A DNA stretch of 64,000 bases from Kalaharituber pfeilii (Eukaryota; Ascomycota; Pezizomycetes; Pezizales; Pezizaceae): the NCBI GenBank assembly GCA_015179045.1, contig WHUZ01000021.1:186001-250000 (forward strand). Direction: 5' to 3'. This document shows, in pieces, positions 18,143 to 30,873 of this stretch. A model generated the notes under the pieces. The model searched no databases. It was not told the origin of the DNA and worked only from the letters and a program-made list of their open reading frames with translations. Each line of letters starts with the position of its first letter. Position 1 is the stretch's first letter. The translations under genes and the position numbers were made by a program.

Positions 18143-21100
18143 ATGAATGACACCACTTCTCGAGCCTTTCAGAAGGCACTTGAGAATTTCATGGCTAAAC
18201 TCTCGAAGGAGCAACTCAAAGAATTCCAGGATTTTGGGTCGATTCAACATGTCTACATCTGCACAAAAGAGCTGCAAGACAAACACAAACAAAACAGGAC
18301 CGAACGTTATCTTGCTCGACTGAACCCATATTTAGATGGGCTTCAGCAATATGCCAAAGTAATCGATGTCTTGGTCCAGATAAGGCCAGAGATCATGGCT
18401 ATCATTTGGGTGCGAATGATTTACTTACCACTTCACCGATGGAACCTGAAGAATTCGAATGCTTGTTTACTGACTCTGTGTCGGAATTTACAGGGATGCA
18501 CACGATTCGTTCTGCAGGTTCGCTCAGAGAATGATACGTGTGTTTAGGTAGTCATTGGTTCCGAATGCTAATGCGATCATGTACAACTTTTTAGGCCGCA
18601 AGCGCCCACTTGGCATTTTTTGAGAAACTTGTTGAAGCACTTGAGCAAATTGGGGAAAATTTACTTAGGTACCAACGATTGGAAAACATTTTTTGCAATA
18701 ATCCCCGAGTTCAGCGTGTCACTGTCCTGATGTATGAGGATATTTTAAGTTTTCATTGGGAAACCCTCAACTTCTTGCGTAAAAAAGGTACTTCATTTTC
18801 ACACTGGAATTGCCATTCTTCGAAATTGTATACACTAGACGAAATATGCAGTGGATTATGTACTAAAATATGGCATATGCGGCGATTACACAGCATTTAA
18901 GCAGGTTATTCACACTGTTTTACAATCCTTTGAGCAGAAATTCGGCACAATCATAGGGCGACTTGACCGTCATAAACTACTTCTCGACAATGAAGCTATA
19001 GCTGCGCACATTGAGGCTGCAAGTGAAGACCGACGGCGGCACTTAGCTATGGAGGAGGAGCAAAAGCGCGAACATCAAAATTCCCAAAGACAACAGCTAC
19101 AAGCTTGGTTAAAGCCAGTGGACTATGAGTCAGAGATGGCTTTCGTACACAAGGAACTGGACAAACTTCCTTGGGAAGAGTGTGAATCTACGCAAAACTG
19201 CTGGTTAATGAAGCTTCCTACAGTGAAGAGTTGGATGGGTTTGGAAAATGACAAGAAGCCACTTATATGGTTGACAGGGATCCCTGGCGCAGGTGCGTGG
19301 GTTTCTCGATTACATTTTCTTAAGCGTGTACGCGTATTTACTAACAACGAACATGTGGGGCGGTTGAAGGGAAAACTTTTCTTACATACCGACTTTTTCA
19401 AAAGCTGAAACAGGCGCAGAATGTGACAGGGGATTGTGTTTGTTTCGCATTTCTCAGAAGCGAGCAGCCAGTTCAAAGAACATATGATGCAGTTCTGAGA
19501 ACATTCATATTTCAACTATTACAGCATAGCCCATGTCTAATCTCCTACATCTTTCAGGAATATACATCCAAGAATTTCCAAGGACTCTCTCCCCCTACGA
19601 AAAGAATTGAACTTTGCCAAATATTGGAAGTCTGCTTGGAATATATGCCTGGGTCAACATATGTGATACTGGATGGCTTAGATGAAGCAGAGAAGGATGA
19701 TCGCAAGGCAATCCTTAAAACAATACTGGCACTATATGCTACCTCAAAAGAACTACGCGTTTTCATCAGTAGCCGGCGAGAAACTGACATTGAAGCCCAG
19801 TTGCTAGACTTTAGTAGACAACTGGAGCACATTTCCATTGCCAACCAGAATGCCAATGAGATTGCTGCCTACGTTGAAGCATGTGGTAGAGATCTTTATG
19901 AAGAATTTTCTCATGATGAGACCACCCGGGATGAGGTTGCGAGTGTCCTTACGAGAATCTGTAACAAGGCCTGTGGTAGGAACTTGTTTTCCTTTCAGAC
20001 TATAACTTTCGCTGCTGCAGTGATCCTGACCATGCACCATAACAGGTATGTTCTTGTGGGCCCGACTTGTTCTACATGACCTGGCAAGATGCACAAATCT
20101 AGAAGGCCTTCAAGAAGCTGTTGAAAACCTACCCAAGGGGCTGGAGGAAGCGTATGTATTCCATTGAGGGAGAAATACCGTTTATATAGAAAGAACTTGA
20201 TGTTGAGAATACACTTTTGCTATTAGGTACCAGCGGATTCTGCATAGAATTGAGAAGAACCAAGATGCAGCTCTTGGCCAGGATGCGACAAGAATTCTTC
20301 AAATGGTGATTTGCAGCAAACGACCCCTTCGCCTGCGAGAGGTTAAACATGCATTGGCGATTCGAATTGGTGATGACAGTATTGAGGAGAAAAGACTACT
20401 ATGCAAGAAGATCGAGGCATTATGTGGTCCAATACTTACAGTAGAAGAGGAAGGTGTTTGTTTCGTCCACTTCAGTGCTCGAGAGTGAGTATCTTGGCAT
20501 GAAAACCCGACCATGCACTGTGTTCCACTAAACCACATTATATAGGTATCTCACAAGCTATATGAGTGGGCCTTTTGTTGAACTATCTGCTTGTCATGAC
20601 CTGCTTGCGAATTGTTCAATGTCATACCTACTCTTTCATTGCTTCGATCCAGAGCTGAGTGATGAGGAGATCGACAAATATATAAAAAATGGGCAATACA
20701 TGCTTCTCAACTATGTATTGCAGCATTGGGTATTCCATGTTCAGGAAGCCACTCAAGAGAAGAGTCTTGACGACGATACGCTATTGCTAGATCAACTGAA
20801 CATCTTATTCAAGAAATTCGGGCCAACAGAGTACGAACCGCAGAGTCCAAGTCCAGATGTGGCTTCACAGCTTTCACAGGAATCAAATCTCCCTTGGTTA
20901 TGCACAAAGCAGCCCCATTTGTACCATTGGTTACGGAAGGTTTATTCTTATACCACCCGGGTGGATTGGCAAGGTAGCTATAGTTCAGCAGCTTGAAATA
21001 CGTTCCAGAACCTCCAAGAATGATAACTTTATGGTGTTGCTAACTGCTCTTGTTTGCTTAGCTCATATCAGCGGCAATCATCCATTAAGTATACAGGGAA

Positions 21101-23523
21101 ACCTTGAGCGCATTCGAGAACGGTTTAGTGTTGCAGTCCATGTATCCAGCCCAATCGACTTATTACAGCTGCAAACCCTCTATGGTCCTAATGTATTCCA
21201 ATGTACTTACTCCCTCTGCCCTTACTATTGGGATGGCTTTCCCACAAAAGATGAATTAAACATCCACTTACAGTCACATATGCGGCCTTTCCGGTGTGAG
21301 GACCAAACCTGTTACTGGTCCACAGCAGGGTTTAGCACAGTTTCAGAGCTCAGTCAGCATAATACTAGGTTCCACGCAGCTTTTGAAGGATTCTCCCAGA
21401 TGCCTAAGGGCAATATGATATCCAAAAATGTTCGAATACCTGGCCGGCACAAGGTTCTCATTGATGCAATTATCCAAGGCAATGTTGAGCTAGTGAGAGA
21501 GTTATTATCATCGCCCAATTCTAACCTTGACCTCCGCAAGGTGGTTGAAGGGAAAACAGCGGTAGAGCATGCAATTGAGCAGAAAGACAGGGAGATAACA
21601 TTGATGTTATATATACGGGGTGGTCGACCTCGTGATTTGCGAAAGTTTCTAATTGATGCTATTACCCAAGGCAACGTTGGGCTATTGAAAATACTATTAT
21701 CAAGATATTCCTTAGACTGGTTGCATCTGAACAGCTTGACTGCAAGCAAAACGGCACTAGAGTATGCAGTTGAACGGGAGGATTGGGAGATGGTGTCGAT
21801 GTTAGTTAATAGGGGAGGTCAAATGCATGATCAGCACAGGTATCTAATTGACGCCATTATCCAAGGCAGGACTGAGCTAGTGAGAGGGTTATTATCACAC
21901 ATCAATTCCACGGCCCTTCGTCTCAACCAAGTGGTTGAAGGGAAAACAGCACTAGACCACGCAGTTGAGCAGGAAGATGAGAAGATGGTGTTGATGTTGA
22001 TTGAACATGGGGCTCAAAATAGTCCTCACCGCATTCTAATTGATGCTATTATCGGGGACAATGTTGAGCTAGTGAAAACGTTCTTGTCACAGGTCAATTC
22101 CAAGCTTATTCTCAACACTGTGTTTGCAGAGAAAACGGCCCTTGAGCATGCAGTTGACCGGAAAAATGGGGAAATGATGTTGATGTTAGTTGAAAATGGC
22201 GCTAAAGGCGTCAGGGGCGACGGAGAACGAAAAGCGAAGCCTTTTTGTGATGCACTTTGGTCAGAAGAAGTGTATTACAGATCTCCAGGTCAGGTCCTAG
22301 CAGAATGTGGAGATTGTGATACCAGGAGGCAATATCTGGAAGCCATGTTTCGGGTTTGCGAGGATTCGAGTCCATGGCTACTGGCGTTGAGTGTCATGGA
22401 CTCCGAAAGCGAACTTCAACATTTCCTTGCCAACGATACCTTCACAAGAACTCTGAACTTGATTTCGAATCCTTACAGCCTCAGGCACTATACCGAACTG
22501 CAGCTCAAATGTACCCCTCTAGCGTACGCTATTGCTAGAGGGCCCCGGCATTGTGGCATCATAGAGCTGCTAGTGCAAGCAGGTGCCGAGCCATGGACCG
22601 AACCGCTACAAAGTGGGTTCGAGTTCCGAGTCCAAGCTAAGTTCATCCATCGTTTTCTAAACGATCGAATCACTGGCATGCAGGTGCGCATGATTATGAT
22701 CGTCCTGGGGGAAGCGCCATTGGAATACCCATCAGTTCACATGTTGCATTTTTCCCGCCATCAGGGTTCCGCACTTGTCAGTGAATATAGAACCGATAAG
22801 TTCGACTGGTTGAGGGCGATGGATTTTATGACTTGCACAGATGGCAGCAGCCTTCTTCAGCTAGGCATTGACTACTTTGCCACGGAAAGGGTAAACATGG
22901 CACTACATGCGAACACCCCATTGGACGCAAGTATCCCGTCGTCATTTGCTGGCTTTTTGGTTGAGCTTGCCAGATCTATACCAGAGAATCTCAAGGGAGT
23001 TATTCGGCCTCCGTTCTGGATAACACATCGCAAAGATGTGCATTCCGAAGTCAGCGACGTGATCAAGAGGTGTGGTGGAAGCAAGGGCCCTATAGGTTAC
23101 TCTGCAGACCATTGCAAGGTGATCCACAGTATATTGTCTGAACTTCCCTTTGTCAAGCTCCCAACTACGATTCATCGCATCCTAGATGAGGCAGAATTCT
23201 GGACTGTGCAAACCTTCACATGGTCCTACCAGAAGCCCGCCGAAAGCTTCTCGAGACTGATGCATGCAGAGCACTATGTCGCCAAGATTCGCATGCGGGG
23301 TGGGCATGCGCGGCATATCAGATTTGACATTGCAGTTCAGGAAGGTTGGTTTCGTGCACGTGTTGATTTGTTACCAAATGAGCGCGATGAAGGGCTCAAA
23401 CATAGACTGACTGCGCTATCGAGGTCTAGAGGTTACAACAGCCCATCCGGATGCTTATACAACTACGCAAGTACCTTCCCAGTGGAGTATAGAACTTATT
23501 CGTACCCATTCGCAGGTGGATAA
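18143..23523 (+). CDS. NLR gene B: NACHT, C2H2 finger and ankyrin-repeat protein
   Basis: Predicted exons are 18143-18409, 18494-18517, 18595-18787, 18894-19292, 19370-19975, 20046-20151, 20227-20484, 20546-20973 and 21062-23523. Every phase fits and the sum is 1580 aa. The domain order is that of gene A: an N-terminal DUF7708-like region, NACHT with LWLTGIPGAGKT split at G/K by an intron, Walker B VILDGLDEAE, two C2H2 fingers (first Cys about 808), four ankyrin-like double repeats starting near 21457, 21649, 21844 and 22036, and an unassigned C-terminal region. Every frame is open and no transposon interrupts it, so this is the better candidate for a working receptor. An in-frame ATG at 18119 would add eight residues; 18143 was chosen because it aligns with gene A. 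The last exon could instead splice to 23516-23809. Confidence 0.88.
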
Positions 23524-23809
23524 TAAGAGGATCGATTTTCAAATCCTTTGCCGGAATTACGACTCCTGCATCAACTCCGTCTGTGATAATGGTTCTTTCT
23601 CTAGGCAAAACACCGCACTGGCGCCTCGGACTTTGGTAGCTTACTCATCAATTGACTGGAACTATAGGGATCCAATTAAAGCTAGAAGTGACTGGGTTAA
23701 TAGGCTCCAAGACAACCAGTGGCTTGGGTTCAGCGTGTCAAGCTCTGATGGATCCGCCATCCTGAAGGACGTTCAAATTCAAGGAAAGATATATTATACA
23801 TATAATTAG
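23516..23809 (+). CDS. Possible terminal exon or C-terminal module of NLR gene B
   Basis: An open frame of about 97 codons starts right after a CATTCGCAG acceptor-like end and overlaps the exon 9 stop in another frame. It is conserved with 11210-11512. Features are a SIDWNYRD stretch, QDNQWLGFSV and a final alternating hydrophobic strand KDVQIQGKIYYT. The pattern suggests a beta-rich fold, but I cannot name the domain. A phase-0 donor upstream is not obvious, so whether it belongs to gene B is inference. Confidence 0.4.
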   Translation: MDNKRIDFQILCRNYDSCINSVCDNGSFSRQNTALAPRTLVAYSSIDWNYRDPIKARSDWVNRLQDNQWLGFSVSSSDGSAILKDVQIQGKIYYTYN

Positions 23810-24220
23810 TGCATAAATAGATAGCAAGGTTTACGGAGTCGTTTCATGCGGTGCTTAGGGTTAGAGAACCAAGATAATCAATTTTTGCCCTTCCAGTGTG
23901 GATAGGTGCAAGTGGGGTTAGTATGTGATTTTGTTTTTTTAATAATAAAAAGGAGAAGAGCACCCAGATATAAGCTTGTAAATGGGCACATAGCCTAATG
24001 TATGTAGTTTGAAGGCTGCATTTAGGTGATGTGGTGAGCACTGGGTCGATGGTTCCATACTTACGCAGGTTAATAGGCAGCAGCTTTTGCGTTCATGTTG
24101 CAAAAATCAGGATCTCGAAAATTAAGAGAGTTGTATGTACTTCTTAGCGTAGGATTCTCATTCGACTGATAGTGGACAAAATACTTTTAGGTAATTAAAA
24201 AGTTAGCATGTACAGGAGCA
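23810..24220. other. Region downstream of gene B
   Basis: No gene or repeat is recognised before the MITE that begins at 24221. The region presumably holds the 3' untranslated region of gene B. Confidence 0.4.
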
Positions 24221-24499
24221 TAGTGAGCGGCACGAGCCGAGCAAGCTCGAGCTTAAGACAGTCAAGATCACGCTGGTGTTTCTCTTGACAGCTTGCTAAA
24301 ATGCTCAGCCAGCGCAGGGTTTCATAAACTTGCAGCAGGAGTAAATGTAGAAGAAATACTGAATTTAGCGGATAGCGGCGAGGAGGATGAAGCTGTAGAA
24401 TAGTTTAGATTAGTTATCAATATCATGTAATCAAGGCTCGCTGGCTCGAGCCCACCTTCACCCTCCAGCTCGGCTCGAGCTAGCTCGTGCCGCTCACTA
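24221..24499. mobile_element. hAT-type MITE, copy 1
   Basis: The element is 279 bp. Its terminal inverted repeats begin TAGTGAGCGGCACGAGC and close GCTCGTGCCGCTCACTA. The 8-bp direct repeat CAGGAGCA flanks both ends (24213-24220 and 24500-24507). An 8-bp duplication with a TAG-start inverted repeat fits the hAT superfamily. It has no coding capacity, and its inner sequence matches the copy at 27543-27831. Confidence 0.9.
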
Positions 24500-24507
24500 C
24501 AGGAGCA

Positions 24508-26057
24508 TAGCTGTTCTCCTAACTTTTCGTAATACAGTTACATAGTAAGTCCGCTGGTCAGTATTGCTGTACCCATAATAGGGAGAACTGATGTAACACC
24601 CTGGCAAGCATGAGCGATTCCTGAAAACCAGGATCGGGTATGGAGGTACAATAGAGGGGCTCCGGGGAGTTGTAGTAGGGTGGTGCGAGATGACGCAATC
24701 GAGCCGGAATCGCCGCCAACTATGCTTGGGCGCTGCCTGCAGCAGGCAGTTTCGCCGTATGCTTATACCCTTCATCTACGATGGCTCTGACGAATAGAAG
24801 GCATTACCATATGACTAGCCAGTTTTTCTTTTAGGTCTTCGGACAGACTGAGAATGTTCATGATGTCAGTCTGTCAGATGGCTTCAAAATTCCACCTACA
24901 TGTAGATCACAAACTACTTAGCTCTTAAGTTGTGTATAAGCACGCGAACATTGATGCGGATGTTAAGCTTAGGTTATGAGCCCATATTCTACCTGCCGGA
25001 CCACATATTTCTCTGAACTGAGGCTGAATAGCCTCTCCCAGCTCCGTCCTCCAATACTTCTAGATAGTCCTTCCATTCCATCACCTAAGATCTCTTTACT
25101 GTCACATTTGATTCCCTCTTTCTTCATCCTCTCCACCTAACATGCCGTTTGCCAAAGCCGAGCTGGCAACTGCTCTTGAAAAAGCCTAGGCAAGAGCGGA
25201 AAAGCAACGAGTTGATGGTCTCGGAGGCCGTGGTAGGTAATGGGGCCAGAGTGAGAATGGCATTATAGACGCAGAGACCTCAAGCATGATTCGGAGCGGA
25301 AACAAGGGGTCTTCATTTCGGTGGGACAAGAGACACTCCGGCCCGCTGTCGGTAGCTGCAGGATCCTGCATTATTAAGGGAAGCGAGACAATGTGACGTC
25401 TAGTGGAGGATGATTCCCTCAAGACATGGCTGGTTCTTCTCGACCCAGTGGTCTCAAGTCCATATATAACGTGACAAACGTGTTGCTAGGCTGGCTGCTC
25501 GAATCCACTTGTTCCTCAATGCCCATCAATTCATTGCCATCAACGCGAACATCACGACCAGCAGTGTTCTCCCAGGCCCAAAGTAAGGATGCAGAGCTAC
25601 CCCTGGGCATCAGCGGGGGCGTGAGGGTCGGGGCCGTCCATGTAAGCTCTTCCAGACGTGCATGTGGAAGTGATGCTTGTGAAATTGAGTACTGGATAAG
25701 GGTGGACACAACCCTGAAGCAGTGGCTCTATCCCAGCGGCGGAGGCCCATCATGCCTAGTACCGCAAGTAAAGGAGACCGTGGCGGTCGATATTATACCC
25801 GGCGACATTAATAAGGGAAGGAGAGCGATGATCGACGAGAACACCGCTAGCAAGTGAATGGACAATTATTTGCGCTGCGTTGCGAGGTATCGAAAGACAA
25901 ACAGAAGGGCCGGCCGAAGATTGTCGAGCCCTCTCTTTGTCTCTGAAGACGACAAAGCCTCACGCCGCAAAAATTTCGTTGACAATGTCCTAGTCAGTTC
26001 TGCCAAGACTTGTAGAGTGCAGTTACTAGCGATTGCGGTGCATACTGTACTCTACAT
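24508..26057. other. Intergenic region, no supported gene
   Basis: Several overlapping frames occur between 25140 and 25857 on both strands, with higher GC than the surroundings. None gives a translation I recognise or a convincing splice pattern. It may be a decayed gene. Confidence 0.35.
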
Positions 26058-26059
26058 TA

Positions 26060-26644
26060 GAGGGATTTTGGACCCCTGTAGGAAGGAATTCAAAAATCCT
26101 GTTGCGACAGCAACGGACCTGAATAGGTTTGGACACTGACATGGGCCCCGGGCATCTGAATTCCGTCCGCGCTAGCAGTGGAAGTAATAGTTCCACACTG
26201 TTAGCGCGGACGGAATTCAGAATCAACCACAACAAACAACCATAAGAGGGCAAGTTTATCATGAGAAACCCTGTGAATACCTGCATCGAGCTCTTGTATG
26301 CAGCACTTAAAAAGTTGATGCATTGTGTATTGCATAATCCCCATCAATTCTGCTGTATCATAAAAAATAAAATATCAAACATATTGAACTATTGAACAGG
26401 ATCATAGGAAATCCGAGATATATTCAGTGTTTGCAAACATTTCAGGTTCAAAACTGTATGCATCAAGTTGGATATGCATAGTAAACTCGGTGGTCATGAT
26501 GGAAGCTCATATGCGTTGTGGGAAGCTCCAAATCAGCGGGTCATGTATTTTGAAGAGTCTTGTACACTTTGAGGTTACTTCAATTTATCCTTGTTGATTT
26601 GAATTCCTTCCTACAGGGGTACGTACAGGGGTCCAAAATCCCTC
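26060..26644. mobile_element. TA-flanked MITE with GAGGGATTTTGG ends
   Basis: The element is 585 bp with about 37-bp terminal inverted repeats beginning GAGGGATTTTGGACCCC, flanked by TA (26058-26059 and 26645-26646) as in Tc1/mariner. The right end carries a 12-bp internal duplication of ACAGGGGTACGT. It has no transposase. A small near-perfect palindrome lies inside at 26156-26220. Confidence 0.8.
26156..26220. repeat. Small near-perfect palindrome nested in a MITE
   Basis: The arms CTGAATTCCGTCCGCGCTA and the complementary TAGCGCGGACGGAATTCAG bracket a loop near 26181-26190. The arms extend past 25 bp with one substitution and a small gap. It is more GC-rich than the surrounding MITE, so a nested miniature element is plausible. 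No clear target duplication was seen. Confidence 0.75.
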
Positions 26645-26683
26645 TATTAAAGCCTGAGTACATGGAATAACGTACTTGACCTA

Positions 26684-27461
26684 CAGTCTAACCTTGCTAT
26701 ACCGGACCTCGCTATACCGGAAACCTTGCTATACCGGATGGCCTCTGATTCGGACATCCATTTCCCATACAAATTGCCCTTGCTATACCGGACGCCCTAA
26801 CAATACCGGACCGGACAGAAACCCCCCGACAACTACCCCCCTGTCTCCATACAAATAATATTTGCTATACCGGACACGCTAATACTAATACATCTTAGAC
26901 TACCTCACTTTACCACTTAGTCTGGTTGTTTACCACTCTGTTCACTGCTACCACCATTACTGCTGCCATCAATAAAACTGGTGTCACCGCTGCTGCTATT
27001 ACTTGCTATCGCTGCTGCCACCACTGCTGCCATTGCTGCTGCCACCACTAATTCTGCTGCCGCCACCGATGTCGCTATTGCTGCTACTACTGCTGTCGCT
27101 GCTGCTGGTGGAAGACTGGAGCCATGCTTGTAGAGTTTGATTTTTTTGTGTGAATTGATAGGCTTTTAGAGAAACAGTCAGAGTTGCATATTCTGGCTAT
27201 AGTCGATGCTTGTGTATTTGATGCTCCCCAAGAACTTTTAAGACTTGACACTTTTCTAGATGGTGAGAGCAATGAATATTAATAGACTTGGATTTAGTTA
27301 ATGTTTGCTACACTTGTTTATTTCCTACTCTAGTAATTTCTATACAAATTTTTGTCATCCCCCTTTTACAGCTGCCAAGCATTTTATTCTATACCGGAAC
27401 CTTGCTATACCGGATGAAAGGTGCCGGATTTTTACTCGTCCGGTATAGCAAGGTTAGACTG
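26684..27461. mobile_element. Pogo/Fot1-like MITE with TATACCGG motif repeats
   Basis: The element is 778 bp. Its ends are CAGTCTAACCTTGCTATACC and the complement, flanked by TA on both sides (26682-26683 and 27462-27463). The word GCTATACCGGA recurs several times inside each end, including near 26695, 26711, 26731, 26783, 26864 and 27404, as expected for repeated transposase-binding sites. The middle (about 26960-27110) is an imperfect GCTGCCACC triplet run. No transposase frame is visible. Confidence 0.8.
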
Positions 27462-27542
27462 TATCTGCAGCGATGGCAGCTCTTTTGGGATGAGACCAAT
27501 TGCGCAAGCTCCTCTGGCGTGCCGGTAGTGGCGGCAGTGGAA

Positions 27543-27831
27543 TAGTGAGCGGCACGAGCCGAACCAGCTCGAGCTCAAACGAGCCAAGATCATGCTAGTG
27601 TTTTTCTTGCCAGCTCGCTAAAATGCTTAGCCAGTGCAAGGTTTCATAAACTGTAAATACCTAATATAGTAATAATTAGAGACTTGGAGCTCATTCTGAA
27701 TTTAGCTTATAGTAGTGAGAAAGATGAAAATTTAGCTTAATTTAGTTTAGTTTGTCAATATTATATATATAATCAATCTAGGCTCGAGCTCACCCTCCAG
27801 CTTGGCTCGAGCTAGCTCGTGCCGCTCACTA
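27543..27831. mobile_element. hAT-type MITE, copy 2
   Basis: The element is 289 bp, with the same TAGTGAGCGGCACGAGC ends as copy 1 and an 8-bp flanking duplication CAGTGGAA (27535-27542 and 27832-27839). Internal blocks GCTAAAATGCT...AGCCAG and AGGTTTCATAAACT match copy 1; the AT-rich centre differs. Confidence 0.9.
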
Positions 27832-28224
27832 CAGTGGAACACATCCCACAGAGCTAGAGCCACCAGACAGGCCGAAGGGCCCGTTCGCTGGTCACCTGGA
27901 CCTGATCATGAGCCCATCTGCCTGCAAAGAACCACCCATTAGTAGCATGGCATCACTGATGCATATTGTGAATTGTGTATTATCAATCCTATCAATACCA
28001 GGACGTGGAAGTGGTCAGGGTAGATAGGGCGCCAAACCTGGGCATCCCGCGGACTTTCTTATTGCATGCATCTGCCATCGCTATTACCTATATATAAACA
28101 AAAGCCAGATTTGTAAAAGTCAGGTACAAACGTCGCTGGAAATTACTAGTACTTACCTAGCTACATGTATGCAACACAGTGTACTGGGATATTGCGCACT
28201 ACCGGGATGTTGCGCATCATCCAG

Positions 28225-28395
28225 ATGTCACAACCACAAATTCCTGTGAGTGCAAATAGCCTTCCAATGGGCTCAAATTGAAGTCAGACCATGGTGGAGT
28301 AGAGTGATGCATTTTGCATATTTGCAATGCCAATTTATGGTATATGAGTGGTGACCAATTTGATAATTATCAAATCCTATGCTCTGAGTCGTCAT
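28225..28395 (-). repeat. Dispersed repeat, copy 2 (inverted)
   Basis: The reverse complement resembles bases 235-415, sharing CTTCAATTTGAGCCCA, GGCTATTTGCACTCA and AGCATAGGATTTG. No ends or coding sequence identify the family. Confidence 0.5.
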
Positions 28396-29609
28396 GTGCC
28401 AATTATTTTACCTGAGACCCATTAACCTTGAGGCATATTCTGTTGCCAATGCTGAAGAAATATAGCAAGTTCGGTGGCGATTATAAGATTAGGTAGCAGA
28501 GTAACCACGACGCTTGAGTGGAGTGGTATGGAGGGTGCATCGTGAGCTGCGTTTAGCTTATGTAGCGATATAGATGACATTATGTGTATAAAATCCTTCA
28601 GTGGCAGCAGTAACGAGCGCCACCATGTCGAGTACTATATGAGCTACGCAGAGCTAGAGAGCTGGTGAGTATCGCTAGTGCACTCTTATACTGGTGTGTT
28701 TTACCATATAGCGACGTACACCATGTCACGACGCACCCTTATGCCAAAATTGTCCACCCGGAAGAGTCTATATCTCAACAACCACACCAAAGTTTATAAG
28801 CGCTTTCCAAGAGAGATAAATAAAGGGATATTCTTTGCCTCTAACATCTCTACTTGTTCCGAAAAAATATATTTAGTGTGGTCAATTAATAGCACAATGA
28901 CATTTTCATTAACGTGTCGGCATGCATTTATATGGAGTTACCATACAAGGTACTGTGAAAGGTAGAATACACTGCTTCCCTTCAACGCTCTCTATGATGA
29001 CCAGAGAATTGTGGCTGGAGTCTATCCAACAGATTACTTGATATATAATGCGGGTTTCTGGGATATTGAACTGGACCGGGATATTAAACTCTACGGGATA
29101 CCACGACAAAAAATTATTTGAGTACAAATGTCAATGTATACTCTGTTGCCTGTTTTGAGAATGTATCGCAAGTTTGGCTGTGCTCAGGCTAAAATATAGA
29201 GAATGGCACTATGGTATTGAAGCTTTTTTTTTTTTGCTTATACATAGGCGCAGGACTACTGGGCTACTGTGCAATTGAAATACCTTGTGTAGAGACCCTC
29301 TAAAGCTATAAAATAGAAATACATGGACTATACAATTAAGGTATTTTGTGAACTGCTGGCAGCACTAGCCGATAGGTTTGAGCCACTGAGCACTATCATG
29401 TATATTTTTACGTGTAGATTGCCTACTAGGCATACTCACCAGCACTATGCATAGCTGAATGATACTTGCAACGGTATTGCTCATTATTGCTATGACTTAT
29501 CTCATATACATATTGTGATCTATATCTGATATAAATATCTATTAATACGTCACTCTCGCTCCACCCTGCATATTGCCCCACTCAAGTGGACATACGACAT
29601 TTAAATCCG

Positions 29610-29775
29610 TCTGCTCTGTCCTCCTCATACCTCCCATACTCCCTATACCTCTGATAACCTCCATGCCACCCATACTCTCCATACCCCCCGTACCCTGCAT
29701 GCCCCCATACCTCCGATACCTTCCATATCCCCCATATCTCCCATAGCTTCCGTACCTCCCATATCTCTCCTACTT
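29610..29775 (+). repeat. Degenerate CCTCCCATA tandem repeat
   Basis: Imperfect repeats of roughly 8-10 bases, of the form CATACCTCC or CCATATCCC, run through this stretch. It is low-complexity sequence; the minus-strand open frame across it is an artefact of composition. Confidence 0.7.
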
Positions 29776-30873
29776 TCCGCACCCCTATAGAACCTGTACC
29801 TCTCATGGATTCTATCACCACTTTTATTCTCTTGAGTAATACAGTTATCAGAATTGCCTTTATGACAAGAAGCTGAACATAAAGCCTGTTGACGAAAACA
29901 CTTGCAGCGTCAAGAAGGCAAAGAAATTGACAGAGAAAAAATTTGACTCCAGCCAATCTTCGCAGCCTTATTATGTATATTGGAGCCCGAAGCAGGACTG
30001 CTAGCTTAAGTACTATTTGCTTGTGTAGTAGGTATTACTCGAAGGGCAGCTTCGCAGCGGTGTGTTGTCTACCTGATGCGGTATTATAACAACGCAAATC
30101 AAGATGCTTGGTGTCAATGCAATCCCCGTCACCACTACTATAGTAGTATTGAATGATACTATAAATGGCGGAGGAATCTGGACATCTCACGCCCGTAAAA
30201 ACACTTCGAAATTTCACACAGAGCAAGATAAATACCTAGAGCACATTTGGTAATTTTCTCTCGGACCTTCTAGCAACAATAACATAGTTATGATTACAAT
30301 TTTTCCATCTTAGCCTGCAGAGATAAAGATATGCAAGAATTAAATTGAGCTAGCACTTAAATGCGCTGATGGGCGATTTGCCAGAGTGACTCACTGGTGG
30401 CAACAACTTGCCAGTGACAGAACTATCAGCAACCCAGCAGTTATTTCTGATGGTTGTTTGAAGATATGGGGCAGTGCTAGTGCACGGTAACCGGCTTCTC
30501 AATCATACCAACAGTAGCAGTACATTTGCCTATACTTATGGCTGGTGACGCATGGACTGACTTCGCGCTCAGTCAGTTCTAGTGTACAAGGTGCTTCGTT
30601 ACGTGGTGTCCTTCGCGATGTGGGGAAACACTATAGTACTCACCACCCAAAACTATCATGCAATGCTGTCAGCTGTTTACTACCTTTCAGTTGCTGCCAG
30701 AGAAGGAGCCAGAGTGATCTCACGATATAGGAATAGACTGCGAGGCAGCAAAATAGGAAATCAGGATACCCCTTTTTAAGATGAGATTAAATTGCGCTCC
30801 AGGTCCAGATGGCAATGATACAGGCTACCCCACTTCAGCGACGGCCAAATAATGGACAAATTGCATGTAGAGG

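Larger units (their letters stand above)
27840..30873. other. Gene-free region
   Basis: No supported gene. It contains the second dispersed-repeat copy (28225-28395) and a degenerate pyrimidine-rich tract (29610-29775). A GGGATATT-type word recurs near 28190, 29052 and 29080. Short frames here give no recognisable product. Confidence 0.45.

Noticed and set aside
29582..29956. Minus-strand frame rich in GYGGYGEYG-like residues
   Set aside because: It follows the degenerate CCTCCCATA repeat; the upstream part lacks any recognisable domain.
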